Of a DNA stretch of 64,000 bases, positions 1 through 10,689 are shown piece by piece; the first letter of the stretch is position 1, and every line of letters starts with the position of its first letter. The notes beneath the pieces were generated by a model, which did no database searches, was not told where the DNA came from, and saw nothing but the letters and a program-made list of their open reading frames with translations. The DNA lies in NCBI GenBank assembly GCA_023362775.1, contig JALMGJ010000006.1, forward strand, positions 56,193,001 through 56,257,000, given 5' to 3'. This stretch comes from Charina bottae. Lineage: Eukaryota > Chordata > Lepidosauria > Squamata > Charinaidae. The position numbers and the translations under genes are program-made.

Positions 1-3000
1 TTTTTTATTCTTGTTTGTTTGTTTGTTTGTTTGTTTATTTATTTAATTTCTATGACTGCCCATCTCCCCATCAAGGAGGGACTCTGGGCGGTTCACAGCT
101 ATAACAATAACAATAAAATACAGTAAAAACACAATAAAATACAAATACAATAAATATAAATTTAAATTAAAACCAAGTGGCAGGTGGTTCGTAGTGATGC
201 TGAACATATTTAAAATATTTAGGGCGGCTCTAAAAGATCAGCCATCCCCAAGCTTGACCACTTTCCCTCTTGCCCCAGGCGAGATCACAAGATCTCAGAT
301 TTTTTTCTGAAGTCCAGGAGTGAAGGCGTCTGTCTTATCTCTGGGGGAAGGATGTTCCATAAGGCAGGTGCCGCTGCAGAGAAGGCTCGCCTCCTAGACC
401 CCGCTAGATGGAGCTCTTTCATAGAGGGGGTCCGCAGCATGCCCTCTCTGCAAGATCGGGTAGGACGGGACGCTGTAATGGGGATGAGGCGGTCCCTCAG
501 ATAACCTGGGCCCATGCCATGTAGGGCTTTAAAGGTGATGACCAACACCTTGAATTGGTCCCGGAAGCAAACTGGCACCCAATGCAGCTCATGGAGCAGA
601 GGTGTTATATGTGTCGATCTTGGAGCACTTAAAACTGCCCGCGTGGCCGCATTCTGTACCAGCTGTAGCTTCCAGATATTCTTTAAGGGTAGCCCCATGT
701 AGAGTGCATTACAGTAATCTATATGGGAGACAACCAGGGCATGAGTGACCGTTTGAAGGGCCTCTCGGTCCAGGAAAGGACGTAACTGGCGCACAACACG
801 AAGTTGAGCAAAGGCCCTCCTGACCACGACTGCCACCTGCTCTTCGAGCAGGAGTCGTGAGTCTAGGAGGACCCCCAAGTTACGCACCGGGTCTGTCTGG
901 GGTAGTGCAACCCCATCCAGAACTAAAGATGACAAATCCCAGAGACCGAGGGGCCATTAATCCACAGCCACTCCGTCTTACCAGGGTTCAGCTGAAGCCT
1001 GTTTTTCCCCATCCAGACCCCGACAGCCCCCAGGCACTTGGACAGGGTGGTCACTGCATCACTTACTTTACCCGGGATGGAGATGTATAACTGGGTATCA
1101 TCTGCATATTGATGATACTTCAGCCTGTGGTGATGGATGATCTCACCCAGCGGTTTCATGTAGATGTTGAAATGGAGCGGCGAGAGTACCGAGCCCTGTG
1201 GCACCCCACAAAGAAGGGCCCGTGGGTTGGATCTCTCGCTCCCTATTAACACCGACTGGGATCGGCCCTGGAGGAAGGAGGTGAACCAGCGCAAAACCAC
1301 GCCGCCCACCCCCAACTCCCTGAGCTGTCTTAGAAGGATACCGTGGTTGACGGTATCGAACGCCGCTGAGAGGTCAAGAAGAGCGAGAATGGATGCACTG
1401 CCTCCATCTCGCTCCCGCCAAAGAACATCCATAAGCGTGACCAATGCAGTTTCTGTCCCATGACCCGGCCTGAAACCTGACTGAAAGGGGTCCAGATAAT
1501 CCGTTTCATCCAGAATCCTCTGGAGCTGCAATGCCACCACCTTCTCAACCACCTTCCCCAAAAAGGGGAGGTGGGAGACTGGACAAAAATTATCCAGTAT
1601 AGTGGGGTCCAGCGATGGCTTCTTGAGGAGGGGGTGCACCAGCGCTTCCTTAAAAGCTGCCGGAAACACCCCCTCTCTCAAGGATGTATTTACCATCGCT
1701 TGGACCCAACCACAAGTCACCTCCCAGGCTGCTTTCACCAGCCAGGAGGGACAAGGATCTAATTGGCAGGTGGTGGCATTCACAGTCCGGAGGACTCTGT
1801 CCACTTCCTCAGGACCAACAGGGTCAAACTGCTCCCAGATAATAAGGTGAGTACGTTCCCTGGGTGTCTCCCCAGACTCTGCCTCACGCTGAGAGTCCAA
1901 CTTAGAGCGGATCCAAGCAATTTTATCCAGGAGATGCTTAGAAAATTCCTCGGCTCGACCCTGTAGGTGAACTTCTGACTCCCCTTTCCCTAAAAGGGAT
2001 TGGGTAATCTTAAACAGGGTCGCTGGGCGGCTCTCCGCGGATGCAATAAGAGCAGAGAAATATTGACGTTTCGCCGCTCTTACCGCCACAAGGTAGGCCT
2101 TAACAGCGGCTCTAACCTGTGTTCGGTCGGATTCGGTCTTTGTCTTCCTCCAGCGGCACTCTAGGCGTCTCTTAATCCTCTTCAGAACCCTTAACTCTCC
2201 TGTGAACCACGGGGAGTATTGGGTTCGCTGGGATAAGAGAGGCCGCATAGGCGCGATCTTGTCCAAGGCCCCAGCCACCTCTCTATTCCAGGTAGCAGCC
2301 AGGGCCTCCGCTGGACCATTCAGCAAATCCTTGGGTATAACCCCCAGCTCCCTCTGAAACCCTTCTGGGTCCATCAGTCGCCGGGGGCGGACCAATTGAA
2401 TAGGTCCTGCCTCCCTGCGGAGGGGGGTGGCATGAGAGAATCTCAAAGTCACCAGGGCATGATCTGACCATGACAAATGGGAGAGCTGTAATTCTCCCCT
2501 CAGATCACGTTGCCATTGCTCTGACAAGAAAACTAAATCTGGTGTGAGGCCACTATCTCGAGTCAGGCCCTGAATAATTTGGAACAGGCCTATGGTTGCC
2601 ATGGTGACCATGAACTCCCGGGCCGCTTCCGAGGCCCGTCCCAGGGATGGCAGATTGAAGTCCCCCAGAACCATAAGTCTGGGGAACTCCACCGCCAACC
2701 CCGAGATGGCCTCCAGCAGCTCGGGCAGGGAGGATGCTACGCAACAGGGAGGCTGGTACAGCAGCAACACTCCCAACTGTTGACTGGAACCCAACTTAAA
2801 GAACATGGTCTCACATCCAGAAACTTGTGGAGCAAGGCCCCTGACGGCTACCAGGGATTCTCGGATGACAACAGCCACCCCACCTCCCCGGCCCCAAAGT
2901 CTTGGCTGGTGCCATACTCGAAACCCGGGTGGGCACATCTCTGAAAGAGGAACTCCCCCTTCATTGTCCAGCCAGGTTTCGGTAATGCACGCCAGGTCTG

Positions 3001-3965
3001 CCCTCTCTTCCGTGATTAAATCACTTATGAGGGGGGATTTGTTGTTAACTGACCTGGCGTTGCAGAGCAGCAGCCGGAAGTCAGGGTCACCACGAGTATG
3101 CTGTCCAGGCTCTGGGTTTGAACACAGAGGGCCGGAAGATGTTGCAGATAGTAAACATCGGGGACGCCTTCCTCTAAGATGACCTGCCCTCCGGCTCCCG
3201 CCATAATGTCCCCGGCCCATCACAACCTCGATCACCTGCCCCGCCCTATTTCCCCCAGACTCTCCAAGTTCAATAGCCTCCACTCCTGAACTCCTGAGAT
3301 CTCTGGATGAAAGTAAGGATCCCTCCATCAATCCACACAGCATCATACACTCTCAATCACAAGGTGGGGGGGCTCTTCCAGTGCACCAGCTTACACTCTC
3401 GGCACTGTTGGAGCCCCAACTCCACTTACACACATCCACTCAATAACATTCACTGTGCTCCCCTCTCAGCCTCTCCCACTGGTCGATAGGAGGAGCACCT
3501 CATCCAAAACTCTTCCTCACCCCTTGTCTCTCACTCAAGGGGGTGAGTACTCCCTTACATTCTCATTCACACCCTACTCCCTTCCATGTCTCTCACACTA
3601 GCAAGGGAGTAGAACAATCACCTTGGGGGATCCTACTCGCCTCAATTAGGTTGATAAAATTTAGAGCAATTGGGAAAGATGGTCAGGTTCAGTCTTCAGT
3701 GGCCGTTATCTGGCTGCTCTGGGGTTTAATTCGACTCCAGTCTTCGTTCCGGTTCCAGTAAAGTCCACAGCTGTTAATAAGGGCTACTGGTGAAAGGCTA
3801 CCGCCCAACTCCCAACAGCCCCTCGGAACGTCCAGGGGGTGGTCCCAGGCCCCCAAACCCCAAGTCAGTAAGGGCCATCGTCGCCGTTGTTGCCACCATC
3901 GCCGGTAATAATCGTTGGTAAAAGTTGCCGGCAAAGGCTGCTGGACGGGCCACCGTCACCAATAT
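1..3965 (-). mobile_element. L2/CR1-type LINE, near full length
   Basis: A non-LTR retrotransposon lies on the minus strand, with its 3' tail at the left window edge as an A-rich AAAC/AAAT-type repeat (positions 1-45). The 3' UTR (about 46-284) contains the family signature seen again at 24650, 25730, 51440 and 54850: a short stretch resembling 'accgcccagagtccctcc' followed by a 'gagatgggc' block. The coding part occupies 285-3346. The 5' UTR probably runs to about 3965, because 3689-3934 is open but matches nothing I recognise. The left target-site duplication is outside the window. The element sits inside ANO6 intron 1, in the same orientation as ANO6. Confidence 0.85.
285..3346 (-). pseudogene. 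LINE ORF2: endonuclease-reverse transcriptase, one frameshift
   Basis: The first 807 codons (3346 down to 923) carry an apurinic-like endonuclease: NARSVNNK near residue 90, ITETWL, GDFNLPS, and SDHALVTLRF near residue 300. A reverse transcriptase follows with FQSGFRPGHGTETALV, LLDLSAAFDTVNH, GVPQGSVLSPL and the catalytic YADDTQLY. The C-terminal 216 residues continue in another frame (935 down to 285), with LGVLLDSRLLL, HIDYCNALYMGLP and LHELHWVPV, all typical of the L2/CR1 group. The two frames meet near 925-935, where a single-base indel is the simplest explanation. Apart from this the protein is complete (about 1020 codons), so the copy is young but probably inactive. L2 rather than CR1 is inferred from the QYADDTQLY and YCNALY signatures. 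Confidence 0.85.
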
Positions 3966-4389
3966 AGCTTGGTTATACGCAAGTTATCCCAGAAATAACA
4001 TTTTAATATGTTCTGGATAATGTGTTGCATGTGTTGTGACTGCTTAAGGTGATTTTTAATTTAGATAATTTTATCTCTTATGAATTTGATATAAATTTAG
4101 GAGACAGCATTTTTATTAATTGGCCTTACTCTTAATTTGAATTCTATGTTATTAGAGTCAGACCAAGACACTTCTGTATGTTTTATCTGCGATAGACTAC
4201 TTCTTTTCCCTTAGAGACACAGAATATGGTTTCTTCATCATGTTTTTCCTCCTTTTAAAATATACTGTGAAAATTCAGAAAACAAGTTCAGGTTCTCTGC
4301 CTAGAACAGAGCAGATTTTCAGTTCCCAAACTCTTGTGATTATACTGTGGTTTGCTGGAGAGAAACAATGATTTAGTCATGTCTAATTT
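3966..4389. other. No recognised content (ANO6 intron 1)
   Basis: AT-rich intronic sequence with no convincing ORF, repeat or RNA gene. Confidence 0.5.
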
Positions 4390-5135
4390 TTCTTGATTGG
4401 GCCTGTAATATCCTATCCTACAGCCCAATTTAACAAACAAGCACTCAAACCCTGTAACCTCAGGATAGAAGTCCTCATCACAGGCCAGGTGTCTTTACAA
4501 ATTTGCACCACCACCCCTTCCTTGGACCTGGTGAAGGACCCCAAACCCATGAGGGCAGAATTCTGACAGGAATTGTCACAGTTGCCCAATTAGGTTTCAG
4601 TAATACATTCCAGCCCACCCAGTCAACCTCTACTAGATCATGGGTGAGCATGGTCTAATTATCGATGGACCTGGCATTCACCATCAGCAACTTGACGGCA
4701 ATGTAACCAGTGATTGTGTCGCCAGGATCCAAAATTGGGACTGTCAGACTGGAAGTGGAGATTGCCAGAAGGTTGCCAATCTCCCTTCCCCTGGAAGGGC
4801 CCGTACCTCTTCTGAGCATCCCAACTGCAATCATATGACTCTCCCTGCTAACATTATATATTTCCTCAACCGTATGCCACCAACCAAATATATTTCCTCT
4901 CTCACCAATTACAGTCACCTACCTCTTGAGGCCAGCAATCTGGCATTGCCACTCCCATTGGCTCGCACCCAGCCAACTACTTCTGCTGATACAGAAAAAC
5001 CTCAAAATTCCCAAAGAGTTTCTACATCCCAGAGCATCCTCACGCCAGAATGGGAAGACAACCCCCCTCCCCGCTCCCACACACATTCTCATTTCAGGTG
5101 GAGTCATCTACTCAGCCACCACCTCACATCCAAGT
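4390..5135 (-). mobile_element. Decayed L2/CR1-like LINE, endonuclease start fragment
   Basis: On the minus strand, 4655-4918 encodes the upstream part of a LINE ORF ending in VNARSIDN, the start of the endonuclease domain (compare NARSVNNK in the element at 1-3965). The following 4390-4650 still shows weak similarity in broken frames, including a piece like ETWVGW. Everything downstream of the endonuclease N-terminus is missing. It appears older than the neighbouring L2-type copy. Assignment rests on a short motif and on order of features. Confidence 0.5.
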
Positions 5136-5214
5136 GAGCCTCCCAGCCCCAAGCACAGAGCAGCCACTTCTTGAGAGACAAACCTTCATACCTTTTCACA
5201 CTAATACTTTAATT

Positions 5215-5460
5215 TAATTTAATTAATTTCAGCAAATTACAATTCATTACTCTGTAGAAAGCCAGTTTGCAGTGGTTAAGATGCTGGCCTAGAAACCAGG
5301 AGGCTGTGAGTTCTAGTCCCACCTTAGGCATGAAAGCCGGCTGGGTGACCTTGGGCCAGTCACTCTCTCTCAGCCCAGCCCACCTCACAGGGTTGATGTT
5401 GTGGGGAAAATAGGAGGCAGGAGTATTAGATATCACCTTGAGTTATACATAAAAAGGATG
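5215..5460 (+). mobile_element. tRNA-derived CORE/MIR-like SINE
   Basis: The head 'agccagtttgcagtggttaa' followed by 'gagttctagtccc' resembles tRNA-type A and B boxes of an internal pol III promoter. The body 'gggtgaccttgggccagtca' matches the CORE/MIR-type central domain. Related copies occur on the minus strand at 6797-7143, 18255-18490 and 23105-23290. It abuts an R4-like LINE 3' end. The subfamily name is not determined. Confidence 0.7.
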
Positions 5461-5497
5461 GATAAAAGAAGAAAGCCTGGTTCATTGATGTTGCTAT

Positions 5498-5811
5498 ACC
5501 AGGTGATGCTAGGATTGAGGAAAAGCAATCTGAAAAAATTACAAAATACCGGGACTTGCAGACTGATGTTGAACGCTTATGGAAAAAGAAATCCACCGTT
5601 ATAACAATCGTGATTGGAGCTCTTGGAGCAATACCTAAAGGACTCCCTCGATATTTGGAAATTTTGAATTTATCGGACCTGAACACCATAATTTTACAAA
5701 AATATACCCTGCTTGGAACTGCCTATATCCTCAGACATTCTTAGGTCCTTGGTTAGGACTTGAATTATTAAGTTTTCACCAGTCTTTGAGAATCTAATTG
5801 TAGATTACCCA

Positions 5812-5812
<1 letters not shown>
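5498..5812 (+). mobile_element. LINE 3' fragment, R4/Dong-like reverse transcriptase C-terminus
   Basis: From 5501 the plus strand reads about 80 codons to a stop at 5742-5744, with KITKYRDLQ, VIGALGAIPKGLPRYL and LLGTAYILRHS. I associate this pattern with the C-terminus of LINEs that use a restriction-enzyme-like endonuclease (R4/Dong type): KYxDL...W...VIGALG...LLGTAxILR. A short 3' UTR follows, then an AAT repeat tail. The copy is severely 5'-truncated. The clade assignment is from memory of the family pattern and could be wrong; LINE identity is firmer. Confidence 0.6.
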
Positions 5813-5860
<48 letters not shown>

Positions 5861-5862
5861 GA
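5811..5862 (+). repeat. (AAT)n microsatellite, tail of the R4-like LINE
   Basis: About 16 consecutive AAT units directly follow the LINE 3' UTR, so the array is probably the element's own tail repeat, possibly expanded. Confidence 0.9.
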
Positions 5863-6644
5863 AGATGCTACCAGGCTCCTTCTAATGCCACCTTAGTAAG
5901 CGTGGCCAGAGTGTGGCATTGCCAGGCTTTCAAATGCCAGGCCTCTTGAGTTCTGCACCACAGACAAACAGTGCACTTTCCTTTGCACTGACTCCCAGTT
6001 AGTAGAAAACAGCACCCCCCACCGCAACTCTCTGCGCTAACCTGGTGGAGGGGCAATGTTGGTTATTTGCTCCTGTCTCCACCCCATCTGGCCCGGGGAG
6101 ATATGGACTATCATTGCTGCCACGTTGCAAGCCTCTGTCTGCTCTGTTAGGATGAATTAGCAGAGAATTCATGCAGAGAAAAGGACGGCATTGCTGAGTG
6201 TTCCTGACCCTCTGATAGAAAGATTCCCTTCTAAACTGCTCCTTAATCTCCAGCTCGCCATTTATTCCCTGACTCATCTTTGTTTGGAAAAATGTGCACT
6301 ATTCTTTAAACCCAAAGGTCAAGGGAGATCCCAAAACCACGCTAGCTGCTTTCCAAGGCTCATGGAAACTGTTTCTTTTGCACATACTCCAGTCAGACGT
6401 GGTGTGGGGGAGCCAGTGCGGAAAGCCCTCCCGGCAGGAGCTGGAATACTTTTTCCACAGTTACACCATCAGTCAGCAAATCACACAGAGGTGGTGGAAA
6501 TGAGCCCAGAGGCTTTCAGAAGCAGAACTTTCCCCAATGGATGTGCTGCCTGTGGAACGGTCCAAACTCTTGGCCACCTCTCCCAAAGTGAAGAGAATTA
6601 GAAGGCGGACATGGGAATGGGTGAAGATAACCACCAGTCTAGTG
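5863..6644. other. No recognised content (ANO6 intron 1)
   Basis: Moderate-GC intronic sequence. Short open frames such as 6191-6601 lack recognisable domains and look like chance ORFs. Confidence 0.45.
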
Positions 6645-6746
6645 CAGTGTTCCTCAACAGCTTGGAGATGTGTGGACTATGGTGGCTGGGGAATTCTGGG
6701 AGTTGAAGCCTGCACATCTTCAAGCTGCCAAGGTTGAGAAACACTG
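6645..6746. mobile_element. Palindromic hAT-type MITE
   Basis: The ends CAGTGTTCCTCAAC and GTTGAGAAACACTG are inverted repeats, and most of the 102-bp element folds back on itself. The flanks GTCTAGTG (6637-6644) and GTCTAGCA (6747-6754) agree at their first six positions, which suits a decayed 8-bp hAT target duplication. It is the same family as 59351-59468 and the half copy at 37738. Confidence 0.75.
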
Positions 6747-6796
6747 GTCTAGCAGAACCTTTTAAAAATATACAACTGTCATTTGTAGAAGGGAAA

Positions 6797-7143
6797 TTCA
6801 TTTATTTATTTAATTTTTATCCCGACTTTATTATTTTTATAAATAACTCAAGGCGGCAAACATACCTAATACTCCTTCCTCCTCCTATTTTCCCCACAAC
6901 AGCAACCCTGTGAGGTGAGTTGGGCTGAGAGAGAGTGACTAGCCCAAGGTCACCCAGCCGGCTTTCATGCCTGAGGCAGGACTAGAACTCTCAGTCTCCT
7001 GGTTTGCTATTGGCTCCTTCCTAGGGCTGAGAGGGAGTGACTGGCCCAAGGTCTCCCAGCCGGCTTTCATGCTAAGGCGGGACTAGAACTCACAGTCTCC
7101 TGGTTTCCAGCCTGGAGCCTTAACCACTAGACCAAACTGGCTC
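6797..7143 (-). mobile_element. CORE/MIR-like SINE with internal duplication
   Basis: The minus-strand SINE has its T-rich tail complement at 6797-6830 and its tRNA-like head near 7143. The middle part ('cagccggctttcatgc', 'ggactagaactc', 'cagtctcctggttt') appears twice, at about 6927-7013 and 7025-7112. Either a segment was duplicated or two copies recombined. It ends about 115 bp from the ANO6 exon 1 donor site. Confidence 0.75.
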
Positions 7144-7260
7144 TTGCTCCTACATCCAGTCTGAATTGGAGGCACCTCTTCCATTCCTCTCTGGCTCAGA
7201 TCTGCTCTGCATCCCAGTCCTTGTCCGCTTGGGTGCCTCCCTCCCAGTCTCCTTACTCAC

Positions 7261-7354
7261 CAATCTCTCCATCCTCTTCTTCTTCCTCCTCTTCCTCTTC
7301 TCCCACCTCCTCCGCGGCCAGCCTTAGAACCCTTTCCCGGTTCTCCACATTCAT
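7261..7354 (-). CDS. ANO6: ANO6 (anoctamin-6 / TMEM16F), coding exon 1
   Basis: On the minus strand an ATG at 7354-7352 opens 31 codons plus one base. They begin MNVENRERVLRLAAEE and end in a nine-Glu run followed by DGEI. The exon stops at 7261, immediately before a consensus donor (gtgagt, 7260-7255), leaving phase 1. Human anoctamin-6 also starts with a short peptide leading into an acidic run and GDIV, so the exon-end residue pattern matches. ANO6 is a calcium-activated phospholipid scramblase and ion channel of the plasma membrane; this exon encodes only the cytosolic N-terminus. Support also comes from position: ANO6 lies divergently next to DBX2 in human, as here. The remaining exons are left of the window, and 1-7260 would be intron 1. 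The call rests on a short, low-complexity peptide plus synteny. Confidence 0.75.
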
Positions 7355-7661
7355 CTCGCCAGAACTCTCTCCTCGCTCCTTTTCTTTTCCCCGGACGAGA
7401 GAAGCAAAGTTGCGGCCCGCCAGTTAGCGGAGCAAATCGCCGAGGGTCGCGGCTAAGAAGCTACCAGCAGCCGCCAAAGCCCAAGTTTCGCAGCTCTTGG
7501 CAGACCCAACGAGGCTGGGGCGGGGCCGGACGGAGCGAGGCGCGGCGGCTTCGGCCGTGCCACGGAGCTTCGCGAAGAGCCTGCAAACCTCTCAGCCAGC
7601 GCCGCCGCCCCGAAGAAATGAGAGCCAGAGGGGAGTTTCCTCTGGTTGCCATAGAGACCTT
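7355..7661 (-). promoter_or_regulatory. ANO6: GC/CpG-rich ANO6 promoter and 5' UTR
   Basis: Directly upstream of the ANO6 start codon the sequence changes from AT-rich intron to GC-rich DNA with many CpGs (for example around 7380-7610). An Sp1-type GC box GGGGCGGGG is at 7517-7525. I see no clear TATA box, which fits a CpG-island promoter. The transcription start cannot be placed from sequence alone. Confidence 0.65.
7645..7658. promoter_or_regulatory. RFX X-box-like site
   Basis: GTTGCCATAGAGAC fits the RFX X-box pattern RYYNYY-N(1-3)-RRNRAC, with a 2-bp spacer. It lies about 290 bp upstream of the ANO6 start codon, inside the GC-rich promoter. A 14-bp motif can occur by chance. Confidence 0.35.
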
Positions 7662-8640
7662 CTGTGGTTTAGCTGGAAGCAGTGATGTTTTGCCTTTCAG
7701 GGCACGCTGCGGCCAACAACTTTTCCTGAGATTCAGCCGCGGTGTTAGTCAAAACAAAGCCGTGAGCGCCCTGCTTTCCGCGCAAAGGGGCCGGCTTTGA
7801 GCGTAACAACGTCTTTTGAGGGAGTAGAAGTTCATCTTCATTCTGCAGCATATCTCACCGATTAAAATACGGGAACATGCTTGTACCTGACTCCACTTCT
7901 TATGCCAAGAATTCCATTCAACTATTAAACTGCTATAGCAAAGCCTTGACAGACATGTTGAGATCGATTTCTTGGCAACAATACAGAGCTGGCTTCTTGT
8001 TCACTTTGAGATGTTCTTCAACTTCTGAGTTGAAGCCTACAGCCCAGGGATTTCCTGGTGATCTCCCATACAAGCCATGCCTGACCCTTCTTAGCTCATC
8101 AAGATCAGCCAAGTTCCACTTCAGGGATTTTCACTGGATGGCTGGGTGTCCGAATTAACATGGAAGCATCATGTTGTGCTCCTTGATACAAAATAGGAGC
8201 TCTTCCTCAGAATTACCATTTTGGTGAAGATATACTACGAACTGCACAAACACACGGGTCCTAAAATAAGATAAAAGTGGTTCAAAATACAATGCGGCTG
8301 GTGAAGTAGGCCATAGAGCCTGCTGTGCACTGCATGCTGCATGGAGTAAAATGCCCTGCAAGAGATAAATCTACTGCTCTAGCTAGCCTTCCTCCAACCT
8401 AGTGCTTCCAACTTCCTAATTCTCACCTATTCTGAAGAAAATGGGTGTCATAACCTACCACACTTCTCTTAAGTGTGTGAGCACATGATGATAAATGATA
8501 GGTGCTAATTAAAGAAGCTTTGATGATAGAATGACCTGTTTGATAAAAGAAGAGTTAAGAGATGTTTAAAGCGAAGGATGGATAACTACCTATCAAGAAT
8601 GCCGTAAAAAAGATTTCTTCAAGTGGGAGTTGAGATCTTT
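7662..8640. other. No recognised content; ANO6-DBX2 intergenic
   Basis: GC content falls away from the ANO6 promoter. Short open frames (such as 7877-8158) show no domain. No RNA gene or repeat recognised. Confidence 0.5.
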
Positions 8641-8880
8641 GAGGTCTACAATTCTACTTATAAATAAAAATGTTAGAATTACTGTTATGATTGTTATTAT
8701 ATACCTTTCTTTCACAGAGTTTGGTATTACGCCATATAATTATCTTCACAATTATTTTGTAATGTAAGCTACGAGAAAGAGGGAAGGTATAATCCAAAGT
8801 CAACCAAGTTTCATGATTATGCATGGATTTGAACCTGCATTTCAACTATACAAGATATAAAATAGATTGAAAGTCCAAAC
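8641..8880 (-). mobile_element. Possible old MIR/CORE-SINE remnant
   Basis: The stretch around 8770-8840 ('gagaaagagggaaggtataa' ... 'catggatttgaacctgca') resembles the antisense of an old MIR-type core with its 'gatttgaacc' B-box side. Divergence is high and no target duplication is visible. Confidence 0.35.
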
Positions 8881-9224
8881 AGCGATATCGTAAATCAGCA
8901 CTTTTTATCATAATGGAATAAACACATGCAAAGAATGATCTTGCATAATTATGTGGTAATCAACATATTGCCTACATGCACCCTATGATTCATCATTCAT
9001 CAGTGATGAACAAAAGCTGAACTCTTCTCCTTTCTTCACTCAAGCTATGAAATGGATATCCATATTACATAAGAACCATTACACTATAGGGATTTTACAC
9101 TATAGGGATTTACATGGGGTTCAACAAAGAATGTCCCTAACTAATTTTCTCTTTAGGTCAGTATATGTTCCTTGCTTAGTTGAAAATCTGAAAAGGAAAG
9201 GAAATTATTCGTGATGCCTTAAGA
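8881..9224. other. No recognised content; intergenic
   Basis: AT-rich sequence. A short tandem duplication 'acactatagggatttt' occurs near 9080-9110. Confidence 0.5.
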
Positions 9225-10068
<844 letters not shown>

Positions 10069-10166
10069 CTGAGTCTGGCATATGTCTATGAAGGTTCTCA
10101 GTCATCCAGGTGGAACAGTCTGTGGCTTGAATCATGTCAACTGGATTTCTATTTTCTTAGTGGAAA

Positions 10167-10198
10167 CGTTTCACTCCTTATCCAAGGAGCTTCTTCAG
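10167..10198 (-). ncRNA. Hammerhead-like hairpin in Penelope left arm
   Basis: On the minus strand a CTGAAGA box is followed by a hairpin (CTCCTT paired with AAGGAG, loop GGAT) and then GAAACG. Hammerhead ribozymes need CUGANGA, stem II and GAAA, and Penelope-like elements are known to carry hammerhead motifs. One extra base lies between CTGAAGA and the stem, and stems I and III are not obvious, so activity is unproven. Confidence 0.45.
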
Positions 10199-10299
10199 TC
10201 TGAGTAAAGTTAGTAAGGGAATCCTTAAATATGTTTCTAGGCTGGCTGTGTGACCTTGCACCTGGGGCTAGGTCATGGTTATTTTTGAGATGTTTGTTT

Positions 10300-10689
10300 C
10301 TAAGTCCCTTTATCATCTAAAGGAGGATCGTTAAGATTACCCTGCTGCTGTTGAGCTTGTGAAATGGTCTTAATCTTCCTAGGCACAGAAGACAAAGCAG
10401 GAAGGAAGATAGGGGAAAGGTTATGCCTGAGGCCCCCACCTCTATTCAAGGAAGGATTTTCCAAGTTGGCATGAATGGATTCCTTGACCCCTCTCTCAAA
10501 CCACCTATCTTCTCTGTCTAAAATGTGAACATTAATGTCCTCAAATGAGTGTCCTTTTTCCTTTAGATGAAGATAAACTGCTGACTCTGGTCCTGTGGTG
10601 TTACTTCTCCTGTGTTGGGCCATCCTCCTGTACAAAGGTTGTTTGGTTTCTCCAATGTAGAGTTCAGAGCACTCCTCACTGCACTGGAT
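10300..10689 (-). pseudogene. Penelope GIY-YIG domain in the inverted left arm
   Basis: The minus strand of the left arm reads IQCSEECSELY, then the YIGETKQPLYRRMAQHRR block, through to the same C-terminus as the main ORF. It has no RT upstream: the homologous part starts at 10689, where the opposite-strand RT begins. It is nearly identical to the right arm (for example Pro-Leu-Tyr versus Pro-Met-Tyr after the TKQ), so the two arms are of similar age or have been homogenised. Confidence 0.85.
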
